Source: JANYIP01 sp031394045
GTDB lineage: Bacteria; Actinomycetota; Actinomycetes; Prado026
Direction: 5' to 3'
Assembly (NCBI GenBank): GCA_031394045.1
Contig: JANMWN010000120.1
Location: 1 to 16,160, forward strand
Length of the DNA stretch: 16,160 nt
Both the position numbers and the translations under genes were made by a program. The notes beneath the pieces were generated by a model. That model had not been told where the DNA came from, did no database searches, and saw only the letters and a program-made list of their open reading frames with translations. Positions 6,038-13,623 of this stretch are shown here, piece after piece (the stretch's first letter is position 1; every line of letters begins with the position of its first letter).

Positions 6038-8146
6038 ATGACTGAATCCACGCGCGCAAGTGCGCCAGCCGCCCCGCCCGTGCCCGCCGAACGGCTCGAC
6101 CTGGTCGAGGTCCTCCACGGGCAGCCCGTCGCCGACCCGTACCGCTGGCTCGAGGATCCGGCCAGCGACCAGAGCCAGGCCTGGTCGGCGGCACAGGACG
6201 AGCGGTACGCCGCCCAGCGCGCCACCTGGCCGGGGCTGGACCGGACGCGGGCCCGCCTGACCGAGCTCCTCGCGGCCGGCATGGTCACCCCGCCGATCTG
6301 GCGCGGGCAGCGCCAGTTCCTGATGCGACGGTCGGCCGAGCAGGAGCACGCGGTGCTGCTCACGATCGACCCCGACGGCACCGAGCGCACCCTGATCGAC
6401 CCGATGGCCCTGGACTCCAGCGGCCTGACCACGCTCGACACCTGGCAGCCGTCCAAGGAGGGCGATCTGCTGGCGTACCAGGTCTCCGAGGGTGGCACCG
6501 AGGAGTCCGTCGTCCGGGTCATGGACGTCGTCACCGGCGAGCTGCTCGACGGCCCGATCGATAGGGCCCGGTACTCCCCCATCGCCTGGCTCCCCGGCGG
6601 CGAGGCGTACTACTACGTACGCCGGCTGGCTCCCGAGCTGGTGCCCGCCGGCGAGGAGCAGTTCCACCGCCGGGTGTGGCTGCACCGCGTGGGCTCCGAC
6701 CCCGCCGACGACGTGCTCGTCTTCGGCGAGGGACGCAAGGCGACCGAGTACTTCGGCGTCTCCGTCTCCCGGGACGGCCGCTGGATGACGGTGACGGCGT
6801 CCGAGGGCACCGCGCCGCGCAACGACCTGTGGTTCGCCGACCTGCACGCGTCCGCGCTCGAGACGCCGGTGCTCTCGCCCGTGCAGATCGACGTCGACGC
6901 CCAGACCGGGCTCGAGGTCGGGCGCGACGGCCGGCTCTACGTCTTCACCGACCTCGACGCCCCGCGCGGGCGGATCTGCGTCACGACTCCCGAGCTGCCG
7001 ACGTCCGAGCACTGGCGCGACCTGCTCGCGCAGGATCCGGTCGCTGTCCTCGACGGGTTCGCGATCCTGGATGGCACCGAGCTGGACCGGCCGGTGCTGC
7101 TGGCGTCCTGGATCAGGCACGCGGTCTCCGAGCTCACCGTCCACGACCTCGAGACGGGGGCCCGTACCGGTGAGGTGCCACTGCCGGGGCTCGGGTCCAT
7201 CGGCGGGGTGGTCGAGCGGCCGGAGGGTGGCCACGAGGCCTGGTTCGGGTACACCGACAACACGACGCCGACCTCGGTGCAGCACTACGACGCGCGTACC
7301 AGCACGACGAGCCTTTGGGCCAGCGCCCCGGGCTCGGTCGAGGTACCCCTCGTGCACACCACCCAGGTCGCGTACGCCTCCGCCGACGGCACGATCGTGC
7401 GGATGTTCGTCATGTCCGGAACCGGCGGTCCGGACCGGCCCCGACCCACGATCCTGTACGGGTACGGCGGCTTCGGGCTGCCGCTCACACCGGCGTACTC
7501 CGCGACTGTGCTGGCCTGGATCGAGGCCGGCGGCGTCTACGTCATCGCGGGTCTGCGCGGCGGCGGCGAGGAGGGCGAGCAGTGGCACCGGGACGGCATG
7601 CTCGGCCACAAGCAGAACGTCTTCGACGACTTCCACGCCGCCGCGGAGTGGCTGGTCGAGGCCGGCTACACGACGCCGGCCCAGCTGGGGATCTCCGGCG
7701 GCTCCAACGGCGGGCTGCTGGTGGGGGCGGCCCTCGTGCAACGCCCCGACCTGTATGCCGCCGTCGTCTGCTCGGCGCCGCTGCTGGACATGGTGCGGTA
7801 CGAGCAGTTCGGCCTCGGCGCGACCTGGAACGTCGAGTACGGGAGCGCCGCCGACCCCGAGGAGCTGGCGTGGCTCCTCGGGTACTCGCCGTATCACGGG
7901 GCCGAGCGACCGGCCGCGTACCCGGCGGTGCTGTTCACCGTGTTCGACGGTGACACCCGGGTGGACCCGATGCATGCCCGCAAGATGTGCGCCGCGCTGC
8001 AGCACTCCACCACCTCGTCCCGGCCGGTGCTGATGCGACGCGAGGCCGACGTCGGGCACGGGGCGAGGGCGATGACCCGTTCGATCGAGCTGTCCGCCGA
8101 CGTCCTGGCCTTCACGGCGACGTGGACCGGGCTCGACCTTGCCTAG
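6038..8146 (+). CDS. Prolyl oligopeptidase family serine peptidase (S9A)
   Basis: A 702-residue peptidase that cleaves short peptides after proline or basic residues. It has no signal peptide, so it is probably cytoplasmic. An N-terminal cap segment (PVADPYRWLED near 31-42) leads into a seven-bladed propeller of about 350 residues and the C-terminal alpha/beta-hydrolase domain. The catalytic triad is complete: S556 in GGSNGG, D639 in DGDTRVDP, H674 in VGHGAR. The oxyanion/substrate region YGYGGFG and the RGGGEEGEQWH segment are typical of S9A. Prolyl oligopeptidase and oligopeptidase B cannot be separated safely here. The ATG at 6038 was chosen because the family N-terminus begins close to it; the frame is open back to 5921 but that part covers the direct repeats. 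It probably forms a unit with the mscS-like gene 9 bases downstream. Confidence 0.92.
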   Translation: MTESTRASAPAAPPVPAERLDLVEVLHGQPVADPYRWLEDPASDQSQAWSAAQDERYAAQRATWPGLDRTRARLTELLAAGMVTPPIWRGQRQFLMRRSAEQEHAVLLTIDPDGTERTLIDPMALDSSGLTTLDTWQPSKEGDLLAYQVSEGGTEESVVRVMDVVTGELLDGPIDRARYSPIAWLPGGEAYYYVRRLAPELVPAGEEQFHRRVWLHRVGSDPADDVLVFGEGRKATEYFGVSVSRDGRWMTVTASEGTAPRNDLWFADLHASALETPVLSPVQIDVDAQTGLEVGRDGRLYVFTDLDAPRGRICVTTPELPTSEHWRDLLAQDPVAVLDGFAILDGTELDRPVLLASWIRHAVSELTVHDLETGARTGEVPLPGLGSIGGVVERPEGGHEAWFGYTDNTTPTSVQHYDARTSTTSLWASAPGSVEVPLVHTTQVAYASADGTIVRMFVMSGTGGPDRPRPTILYGYGGFGLPLTPAYSATVLAWIEAGGVYVIAGLRGGGEEGEQWHRDGMLGHKQNVFDDFHAAAEWLVEAGYTTPAQLGISGGSNGGLLVGAALVQRPDLYAAVVCSAPLLDMVRYEQFGLGATWNVEYGSAADPEELAWLLGYSPYHGAERPAAYPAVLFTVFDGDTRVDPMHARKMCAALQHSTTSSRPVLMRREADVGHGARAMTRSIELSADVLAFTATWTGLDLA

Positions 8147-8149
8147 GCT
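8144..8149 (+). promoter_or_regulatory. Candidate -10 (TAGGCT) overlapping the peptidase stop codon
   Basis: TAGGCT contains the TAG stop of the peptidase gene and ends 6 bases before the GTG start of the mscS-like gene. This is the spacing expected of a leaderless promoter, so the channel gene may be transcribed independently as well as by read-through. Confidence 0.45.
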
Positions 8150-8155
8150 GCATCC

Positions 8156-9040
8156 GTGAACGAGATGTCAGCGAGCCTTCGGCACTGGAACATCCCGGTC
8201 CCGATCGCCATCGCCGCGACGATCGTCGGCGCGGTGATCCTGCGCTGGGTGCTGCGCCGGTCCCTCGATCACCTGATCCGTGGCCTGTCCGACAACGCAC
8301 TCGCCCGCCGGGTGGCGCGGGCCCGGGCCGCCCACGACGGTGACGACACCGCGGCCCTGATCGCCGAGCGGATGGCGGCCCGCGCCCGCACCGTCGCGTC
8401 GCTGCTCAAGAGCATCGTGACGTTCGTGCTGGCGAGCATCGCGCTGATCATCGTGCTCTCGTTGATGGGCATCGACATTACGCCGGTGATCGCCAGCGCC
8501 GGGGTCGTCGGCGTCGCCGTCGGCTTCGGCGCGCAGAGCCTGATCCGGGACTTCCTCACCGGCGTCTTCATGATCCTCGAGGACCAGTACGGCGTCGGCG
8601 ACGTCATCGACACCGGCCAGGCCTCGGGCATCGTCGAGGAGATCGGGCTGCGCGTGACCAAGCTGCGCGACGACAACGGCGTGCTCTGGTACGTCCCGCA
8701 CGGGTCGATCCAACGCGTGGGCAACAGGTCTCAGGGCTGGGCCGTGGCCAACGTCGAGGTGCCGGTCGCGTACACCGAGGACCTCGGGCCGATCCAGGAG
8801 CTGTGTCGCACCACGGCCGAGCTGCTGGCGACCGACGGCGACTGGGACGCCGACATCCTCGACGTCCCTGCCGTCGTCTCGGTCGAGTCCATGACTCCGG
8901 ATGCCGTCCTGCTTCGGGTCCAGCTGCGTACCCAGCCGCTGCGCCAGAACGACGTGGCGCGCGAGCTGCGGCTGCGCCTCAAGGCCGCGCTGGACGCCGG
9001 CGGGGTCAGCTACCAGCAGGGCCCGCGCCACCCCCAGTGA
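8156..9040 (+). CDS. MscS-family mechanosensitive ion channel
   Basis: A 294-residue inner-membrane channel that would release solutes when the membrane is stretched by hypo-osmotic shock. Three hydrophobic helices are seen: about 15-32, 80-104 and a Gly/Ala-rich pore helix about 108-135 (AGVVGVAVGFGAQSLIRDF), the hallmark TM3 of MscS. A cytoplasmic beta domain follows, with the family-typical YGVGDVI and VPHGSI segments, then an alpha/beta C-terminal domain. Length matches E. coli MscS (286). The GTG at 8156 lies 9 bases after the peptidase stop; an in-frame ATG at 8165 is an alternative. Its last 35 bases overlap the 3' end of the convergent cupin gene, leaving no room for a separate terminator. 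Confidence 0.93.
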   Translation: MNEMSASLRHWNIPVPIAIAATIVGAVILRWVLRRSLDHLIRGLSDNALARRVARARAAHDGDDTAALIAERMAARARTVASLLKSIVTFVLASIALIIVLSLMGIDITPVIASAGVVGVAVGFGAQSLIRDFLTGVFMILEDQYGVGDVIDTGQASGIVEEIGLRVTKLRDDNGVLWYVPHGSIQRVGNRSQGWAVANVEVPVAYTEDLGPIQELCRTTAELLATDGDWDADILDVPAVVSVESMTPDAVLLRVQLRTQPLRQNDVARELRLRLKAALDAGGVSYQQGPRHPQ

Positions 9041-9395
9041 CCAGTGAGCGATCAGTGAAGACGGTGGCCGGCAGCCCCTCGGGGTTCGCGCCGTACACGT
9101 AGTACATGCGGGCGTACTCGGGCGCGGAGTAGAAGGCGGGGCGACCGGCCGGGACGCGTACGACGTCGCCGGGACCCGCCTCCACCCGCTCGCCGTCGCA
9201 CTCCACCACCAGCAGGCCCGCCACCACGATGTTGACCTCGTCGTGCGGGTGGCAGTCGCCGTGGCCCGGGGTCGCGGCGCTGAGCTCCCACTCGCCCATC
9301 GCGAGCTGGGTCCAGCCCTCGCGACGGGCCGGCAGGATCGTGCGGCACCCGTCGGGGTCGCTGATCGGGCGGGCGGGGACCAGGTCTGCAGGCAT
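9006..9395 (-). CDS. Small cupin-domain protein
   Basis: A 129-residue single-domain cupin (beta barrel about 30-105). Motif 1 is present as H49-P-H51-D-E53 followed by the conserved Gly at 60, so metal binding by His/His/Glu is plausible. Motif 2 (GPGDVVRVPAGRPA) lacks the usual third histidine: Ala87 stands where PAGxPH is expected. The protein may bind metal with incomplete ligation or be a non-catalytic sugar/effector-binding cupin. The ATG at 9395 is preferred; a GTG at 9410 would add five residues. GACGAT 5 bases before the ATG could be a leaderless -10. It lies 97 bases downstream of the DUF1501 gene on the same strand and its 3' end overlaps the mscS-like gene. Substrate and role are unknown. 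Confidence 0.8.
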   Translation of the reverse strand: MPADLVPARPISDPDGCRTILPARREGWTQLAMGEWELSAATPGHGDCHPHDEVNIVVAGLLVVECDGERVEAGPGDVVRVPAGRPAFYSAPEYARMYYVYGANPEGLPATVFTDRSLVTGGGAGPAGS

Positions 9396-9492
9396 GCCCG
9401 ATCGTCCCACGGGGAGCGGCCACCAACAGCGACGACGGTTTGTAGTGCTAGATCAAACGAGATGTCGAGTGAAGCGGCGAATCAGCGGTCAG
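9396..9492 (-). other. 97-base spacer between DUF1501 and cupin genes
   Basis: This spacer is more AT-rich than its surroundings, with an AT-rich core around 9438-9470. On the minus strand TTCACT and TAGCAC are separated by 17 bases, a poor but possible -35/-10 pair for the cupin gene. No convincing intrinsic terminator hairpin was found after the DUF1501 stop. Confidence 0.3.
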
Positions 9493-10833
9493 CTAGTGGG
9501 CGATGCCGAGCGCGGAGTAGCTCAGGCCGGGGAAGATGCCGCTGAGCGAGCCCGTCGAGGCCCCGGTCCGCTTGACCAGCAGCTCGCCGAGCAGGTTGCG
9601 GTAGTCCGTCAGGGCCTGCAGGTCGCCGTCGTCCAGCGCGGCCGGACCGACACCGGCCCACGGCCCGTGCACCTGGCCGCCGACGACCCCGCCGCCGAGC
9701 AGGAGCACCGCGTTGCCGTGCCCGTGGTCGAGCCCGTACGACCCGTTCTCCTCGACCCGACGGCCGAACTCCGAGAGGGTGATCATGCTCGTCGTCGCCG
9801 TGAGCGTCGGCCCGAGGTCGGTGAAGAACGCGGCCAGCGCCGCGGAGAACTCGGCCACCTGGTCGTGCATCCAGCCGGTGGTCGGGTCAAGGCTCTTGTC
9901 GGACAACCCCGCGTGCATGTCCCAGTTGTCGTAGTCGAGCGCGGCCGCCTGCAGCCCGACGTTGCCCTTGATCAGTCGGGCGATGTCGCGCAGCGCCTTG
10001 GCCAGGTCGCTGTTCTCGTCGTAGACCGCCCCGTTCGCCGGTACGTAGTCGACGGCCTTGCCGAGGGTGCTGATGGTGGCCAGGGCGCCGAGCGTCGCGG
10101 CGACCGGCGCCTGGACGGTCATCGGCGCACCGGCGTTGACGGCCCGTAGCGCGGCATCCCACTGCGCCAGTCCCGGGTTGTCCGAGCCGGACAGGCCGAA
10201 GTTGTCGATGCTGTACATGCCGAGGACAGGGGCCGGGCCCTGGAACGCCGGGGAGACGGACGAGCTGCCGATCTCGCACGCCTGGAACGCCGTACCTGTC
10301 CCGCGAGCGCCGAGCATCCGGTCCAGCCAGCCGGTCCGCAGCGACGAGCCGGGGGCGGCCTTCTCGAGCTCCTCGGTCGCCTCGAAGTGCGACCGGGTCG
10401 GGTTCACCTGACCGACTGCGTGCACGATGCCGAACGTGCCGGCGGTCCACATCGGCATCAGCGGCGCCATCGCCGGGTGCAGGCCGAACCGGTTGTCGTT
10501 CCCGTTGCCGGCGTTGCCCAGGGTCAGCATCTGGCTCTCGGGCACCCTGATGTTGGGGCGCAGCGCCTGGAAGTCCGCGTCGTTCCTCGGTACGACGACG
10601 GAGAGCCCGTCGAAGCCGCCCCGGAACGAGAGCACGATCATCACGTCGCCGGTGTACGTCGGGGTCGAAGCGAAGGCGAGCTGGGTGGCCAGCTCGCGGC
10701 CGGTCAGGCTGGTCGCGGCCACGACGGCCGCTCGCTTGAGGAAGGCCCGGCGGTTGAAGCCGGCGCCGCCCTCGCTGGGGCAGCCGCAGGCCTGACGACC
10801 GGTGGGTCGCTCTGAGGGGGTCTCGCGTCGCAT
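9493..10833 (-). CDS. DUF1501 protein, Tat-exported, alkaline-phosphatase-like fold
   Basis: A 446-residue protein. The N-terminus carries a twin-arginine signal, N-R-R-A-F-L-K, followed by a hydrophobic Ala/Val-rich stretch (about 28-55), so it is exported folded, probably with a metal or cofactor. The N-region before the RR pair is long (about 27 residues) and has a CGC motif. The mature part matches DUF1501, a sulfatase/alkaline-phosphatase-like superfamily: FRGGFDGLSVVVP near the start, GLHPAM, TRSHFEA, the SEFGRRVEENGS segment and the His-rich DHGHGN segment, candidate metal ligands. The ATG at 10833 is preceded by GAGGAG, which overlaps the stop codon of the DUF1800 gene (10-base gap). 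The family is clear; no substrate is known. Confidence 0.88.
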   Translation of the reverse strand: MRRETPSERPTGRQACGCPSEGGAGFNRRAFLKRAAVVAATSLTGRELATQLAFASTPTYTGDVMIVLSFRGGFDGLSVVVPRNDADFQALRPNIRVPESQMLTLGNAGNGNDNRFGLHPAMAPLMPMWTAGTFGIVHAVGQVNPTRSHFEATEELEKAAPGSSLRTGWLDRMLGARGTGTAFQACEIGSSSVSPAFQGPAPVLGMYSIDNFGLSGSDNPGLAQWDAALRAVNAGAPMTVQAPVAATLGALATISTLGKAVDYVPANGAVYDENSDLAKALRDIARLIKGNVGLQAAALDYDNWDMHAGLSDKSLDPTTGWMHDQVAEFSAALAAFFTDLGPTLTATTSMITLSEFGRRVEENGSYGLDHGHGNAVLLLGGGVVGGQVHGPWAGVGPAALDDGDLQALTDYRNLLGELLVKRTGASTGSLSGIFPGLSYSALGIAH

Positions 10834-10843
10834 CGTCGGCTCC

Positions 10844-12421
10844 TCAGCGCATCGTGTGGTAGACGGAGTCGAGGATCAGCGCGATCACGTAGGCGAACTG
10901 CCACGTCACCGCCGCGTCGGTCGACTTCAGGGCCGCGCCGTCTGCCTTGTTCAGGAACGTGAGCACGGCCGCCTTCGCATCGGGCGACAGCTTCTGGAAG
11001 ACCAGCCGCTGGGCAAGCACGTCGACGAAGGCGCCGTAGGTCGCCGGCAAGGTCGTCGGAAGCAACGTCGTGTGCGCCGGAGCCTGCAGCATCGGGTTGG
11101 CCGGGTCGTTGTTGACCGGCCACCACTGACCGGCGAGGGCCATGTGGGTGTTCCAGCGCTCGAGCGTGCCGTTCGTCGACTGCCAGTCGGTCGCGGTGTC
11201 CGGGTAGCCGTTGGGCAGGTGCCAGGCCATCGGCTGCTGCCCCATGCTGTCCGACTGCCACCACAGCGCCTGGAGCCCGTCGACGCCCGTACCCGGGTCC
11301 GGGGTGATCTCCAGGGTGCGCAGGGTCGCGATCAGGTCCTCCATCGGGCGGCGGACCTTCAGCCCTACCGAGTACAGGAACTCGCGGCTGGTGAAGAGCT
11401 GCTTGAGCACGGGCACGATGGCCGTACCGTTCGCGAGGTACGTCGCCGCCAGCCTCGCGGCCAGGCCCGGGTGCGGGTCGTCGGAGATGAAGCGGGTGAC
11501 CAGCTTGTCGGCGATCCGCCGGGCCGTGGCCGGGTGCGTCGCGAGGTACGCCACGTACGCCTTGCCGAGGGCGTACCCGCCGGCCTGCGTGGTGTTGGCC
11601 GAGCTGAAGCCGAGCACCGAGACGGCGCCGACGTAGTGGTTCTCCGGGTGGTACTCGAAGATCCCCGTGGTCGCGTCCTCGGGCCAGGGGTCGTGCACGC
11701 CGTAGCCGCTCATGATGAGGGCGGAGTTGCGCATCTCGACCTCGGTGTAGCCGGCGTCCACGCCGACGGTGTGCAGCTCGAGCAGCTCGCGCCCGTAGTT
11801 CTCGTTGTAGTCCGGCGGGGCCGAGTCGGCGTTGTTCAGGTAGCGCATCATCGCCGGGTGGTTGGCGCTGGCCCAGAGCAGGTCGGAGAACTTGCCGAAC
11901 GTGTACTTGCGGATCACGTTCTTGTCGTAGTCGTGCCGGCTGTCCCAGACGTCGCTGCTCGGGTTCGTGACGTTCAGGTGGTTCGACCAGAACTCGACCA
12001 TCAGCTCGAACAGCTGCCGCTTGCTCCACGTTGCGCGCAGCAGCGAGGCCTGCCCCAGGTCGCTCATCACGTCCCACGCGCCGTTGTTCAGCGCGGCCCG
12101 GACCTGCGGGATGGTCCAGTTCAGCCTCGGGTACCGCGCCAGGTAGCCGGTGCACACGTGGTCGTCGATCGCCGCGGGGTTCAGCTGGTTGAGCAGCCAG
12201 CGGAGGGGGCCCTGGGCGTTGATCTCGGCGGCTGACGTCGGGGAGGGACCGTACGTCAGACGCCGGAGCATGTGCAGGTTCCGGTCGGAGGTGAGGACCG
12301 GACCGCTCGCCGCCGCGGGGGGGGACGCGGCGGACGAGACGGCACCGGACGCCGCTACTGCGGCGCCTACCGCAGCGACCCGGAAGAGGTCGCGGCGGGA
12401 AACCTGGATCTGAGGGGTCAC
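10844..12421 (-). CDS. DUF1800 protein, Tat-exported
   Basis: A 525-residue exported protein of unknown function. It begins with a GTG and a short n-region leading to the twin-arginine motif S-R-R-D-L-F-R and a hydrophobic Ala/Val segment (about 15-35). The mature protein has DUF1800 hallmarks: HMLRRLTYGPS near the start of the domain, FWSNHLNV, HDYDKNVIRKYTFGKF, a YGRELLELHTVGVD segment, and FTSREFLYS towards the C-terminus. The frame is open about 165 bases further upstream (to 12586), but that would bury the Tat signal and run into the divergent globin gene, so the GTG at 12421 is chosen. It is the first gene of a DUF1800-DUF1501 operon, a pair found together in many bacterial phyla. Role and partners are unproven. 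Confidence 0.88.
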   Translation of the reverse strand: MTPQIQVSRRDLFRVAAVGAAVAASGAVSSAASPPAAASGPVLTSDRNLHMLRRLTYGPSPTSAAEINAQGPLRWLLNQLNPAAIDDHVCTGYLARYPRLNWTIPQVRAALNNGAWDVMSDLGQASLLRATWSKRQLFELMVEFWSNHLNVTNPSSDVWDSRHDYDKNVIRKYTFGKFSDLLWASANHPAMMRYLNNADSAPPDYNENYGRELLELHTVGVDAGYTEVEMRNSALIMSGYGVHDPWPEDATTGIFEYHPENHYVGAVSVLGFSSANTTQAGGYALGKAYVAYLATHPATARRIADKLVTRFISDDPHPGLAARLAATYLANGTAIVPVLKQLFTSREFLYSVGLKVRRPMEDLIATLRTLEITPDPGTGVDGLQALWWQSDSMGQQPMAWHLPNGYPDTATDWQSTNGTLERWNTHMALAGQWWPVNNDPANPMLQAPAHTTLLPTTLPATYGAFVDVLAQRLVFQKLSPDAKAAVLTFLNKADGAALKSTDAAVTWQFAYVIALILDSVYHTMR

Positions 12422-12509
12422 CTCTGCTAGTTCGGCCTCCCGGCGGCACCCTCCATAGCCCCATCCGGGTGATGCCCGCCGTCTGAGAGCGGTCTGCGAC
12501 GATGGCCGG
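12422..12509. promoter_or_regulatory. Divergent promoter region between DUF1800 and glbO genes
   Basis: These 88 bases must carry the start signals of both divergent genes. On the plus strand GACGAT at 12498-12503 ends 6 bases before the globin GTG and fits a leaderless -10. On the minus strand a CTAGCAGAGG stretch lies directly before the DUF1800 GTG. No clear operator or repeat is seen. Confidence 0.4.
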
Positions 12510-12905
12510 GTGACCGAGGCCGCGCAGGATCCGACCACCCCGTACGCCCAGATGGGTGGCCGGCCGGCATTCGACCGGCTCGTCACCGTGTTCTACGAGG
12601 GGGTGGCCGCGGACCCGGTGCTCCGCCCGCTCTATCCCGACGAGGACCTCGGGCCAGCGCACGAGCGGCTGCTGATGTTCCTCGAACAGTACTGGGGCGG
12701 GCCGCACACGTACTCCGACCAGCGCGGCCACCCGCGGCTGCGGATGCGGCACGCTCCCTTCGCGGTGACGCCCGAGGCCCGCGACCGGTGGCTGCTGCAC
12801 ATGCGCGCCGGCGTGGACGCCATCGCGCTGCCGGCTGCGCTCGAGACGCAGCTGTGGGACTACCTGGAGATGGCCGCGCACAGCATGGTCAACACGTTCG
12901 ACTGA
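12510..12905 (+). CDS. glbO: Group II truncated haemoglobin (trHbO)
   Basis: A 131-residue haem protein that binds O2 and may protect respiration or detoxify reactive oxygen/nitrogen species. The trHbO key residues are all present with a constant +6 offset from the M. tuberculosis protein as I remember it: TyrB10 = Y29 (VFYEGV), TyrCD1 = Y42 (LRPLYPDEDL), proximal HisF8 = H81 (RMRHAPF) and TrpG8 = W94 (DRWLLHM). The YWGGPHTYS segment is also characteristic. The start is the GTG at 12510; GACGAT 6 bases upstream and no Shine-Dalgarno suggest a leaderless mRNA. An upstream ATG at 12502 is out of frame. It is divergent from the DUF1800 gene and convergent with the unknown 231-residue gene, 22 bases away. 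Confidence 0.95.
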   Translation: MTEAAQDPTTPYAQMGGRPAFDRLVTVFYEGVAADPVLRPLYPDEDLGPAHERLLMFLEQYWGGPHTYSDQRGHPRLRMRHAPFAVTPEARDRWLLHMRAGVDAIALPAALETQLWDYLEMAAHSMVNTFD

Positions 12906-12927
12906 GCCGGCCGGCCTTCTTGGCGGG

Positions 12928-13623
12928 TCAGAGCGCGAACAGGTCGAGGGCCCCCGTGGCGCTGCTTCCGGTGCGCAGGGCCACCGAGCCACCAGGGCAG
13001 GCGAGCCGTCGCCAGCTGCCGTTGGACAGGGCGGTGACCTCGCCCTCGCGGCCCAGGAGCCCGACCAGCTCGGCAGCGTGGGCAGCCCGCAGGGGTACTC
13101 CTGCAACGACCGGGCGGCCCCAGACCTCAGCCGCGATCGCGTCGAGCTGGGCGCGCGACCGCTGGTCCTCGGGGATCAGGTCGACGCGGCGCCCGAACGC
13201 GTCGACACCGACCCGTACCGCGTCGTGCACGGCGCCTGCCGGAACCGTGGCCAGGGACTCCCAGCCGGACCGCGGGGGCAGCAGCCCGGCCCAGGCGGGC
13301 CCGGGGACCGGTGCCGGCAGCTCGATCGGGCCGACATCCCCCGGCTGGCCGGTCCCGACGTCGAGACGGTCCAGGAGTCGGGCCGCCGAGACGGTGGCGT
13401 CGAACGCCTCAAGGGAACCAGCGGCGCCGAGCGGGTCGGTCGGGGCGGCCAGAGCGACCGGTCGCAGCGTCACGACGTCCATCGGCGGGCCACCCCAGAC
13501 GCCGAGCACCATGCCGGCTGCCTGCAGCCGTACTGATGCCCGGGTGTCCAGCGCGAGCAGCCGCGTGAGGTAGCCGCGCAGCGCCTGCCGCTCGTCGTCG
13601 TCCGCGGGGAGGAAGGAGGTCAC
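12928..13623 (-). CDS. Hypothetical protein, conserved actinobacterial neighbour of the thioesterase
   Basis: A 231-residue soluble, Ala/Val/Leu-rich protein with no signal peptide or transmembrane segment and no catalytic motif that I recognise. Features visible are an N-terminal D-D-D-E-R, a GVWGGPPMDVV segment around 41-51, a central Pro/Gly-rich stretch (about 96-122), and a C-terminal half containing GRRVDLIPEDQRSRAQ. Its GTG start overlaps the TGA of the thioesterase gene as GTGA, so the two are translationally coupled and probably work together or are simply co-regulated. Position suggests it corresponds to M. tuberculosis Rv2474c, an uncharacterised protein of similar size; this is from memory of gene order, not alignment. 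Function is unknown. Confidence 0.75.
   Translation of the reverse strand: MTSFLPADDDERQALRGYLTRLLALDTRASVRLQAAGMVLGVWGGPPMDVVTLRPVALAAPTDPLGAAGSLEAFDATVSAARLLDRLDVGTGQPGDVGPIELPAPVPGPAWAGLLPPRSGWESLATVPAGAVHDAVRVGVDAFGRRVDLIPEDQRSRAQLDAIAAEVWGRPVVAGVPLRAAHAAELVGLLGREGEVTALSNGSWRRLACPGGSVALRTGSSATGALDLFAL

Noticed and set aside
5915..8059. 714-codon open frame on the minus strand, opposite the prolyl oligopeptidase gene
   Set aside because: Its translation is Arg/Gly/Val/Pro-rich low-complexity text with no family motif, as expected of an antisense frame in GC-rich DNA. The plus-strand frame has a complete catalytic triad.
9396..9492. Possible terminator hairpin after the DUF1501 stop
   Set aside because: The AGCGG elements near 9473-9490 are direct, not inverted, repeats, so no stem forms.
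10802..12235. 477-codon plus-strand open frame opposite the DUF1800 gene
   Set aside because: Antisense composition artefact; highly biased Val/Arg/Gly sequence without motifs.
12906..12927. Possible intrinsic terminator between glbO and the convergent gene
   Set aside because: A GGCCGGCC palindrome and a CCGGCC/GGCGGG pairing are visible, but the stem has a mismatch and there is no U-tract on either strand.
10704..13106. 800-codon minus-strand open frame spanning DUF1501, DUF1800 and globin
   Set aside because: It crosses several real genes in another frame and its translation has no recognisable domain. The DUF1800 and DUF1501 frames carry signal peptides and family motifs.
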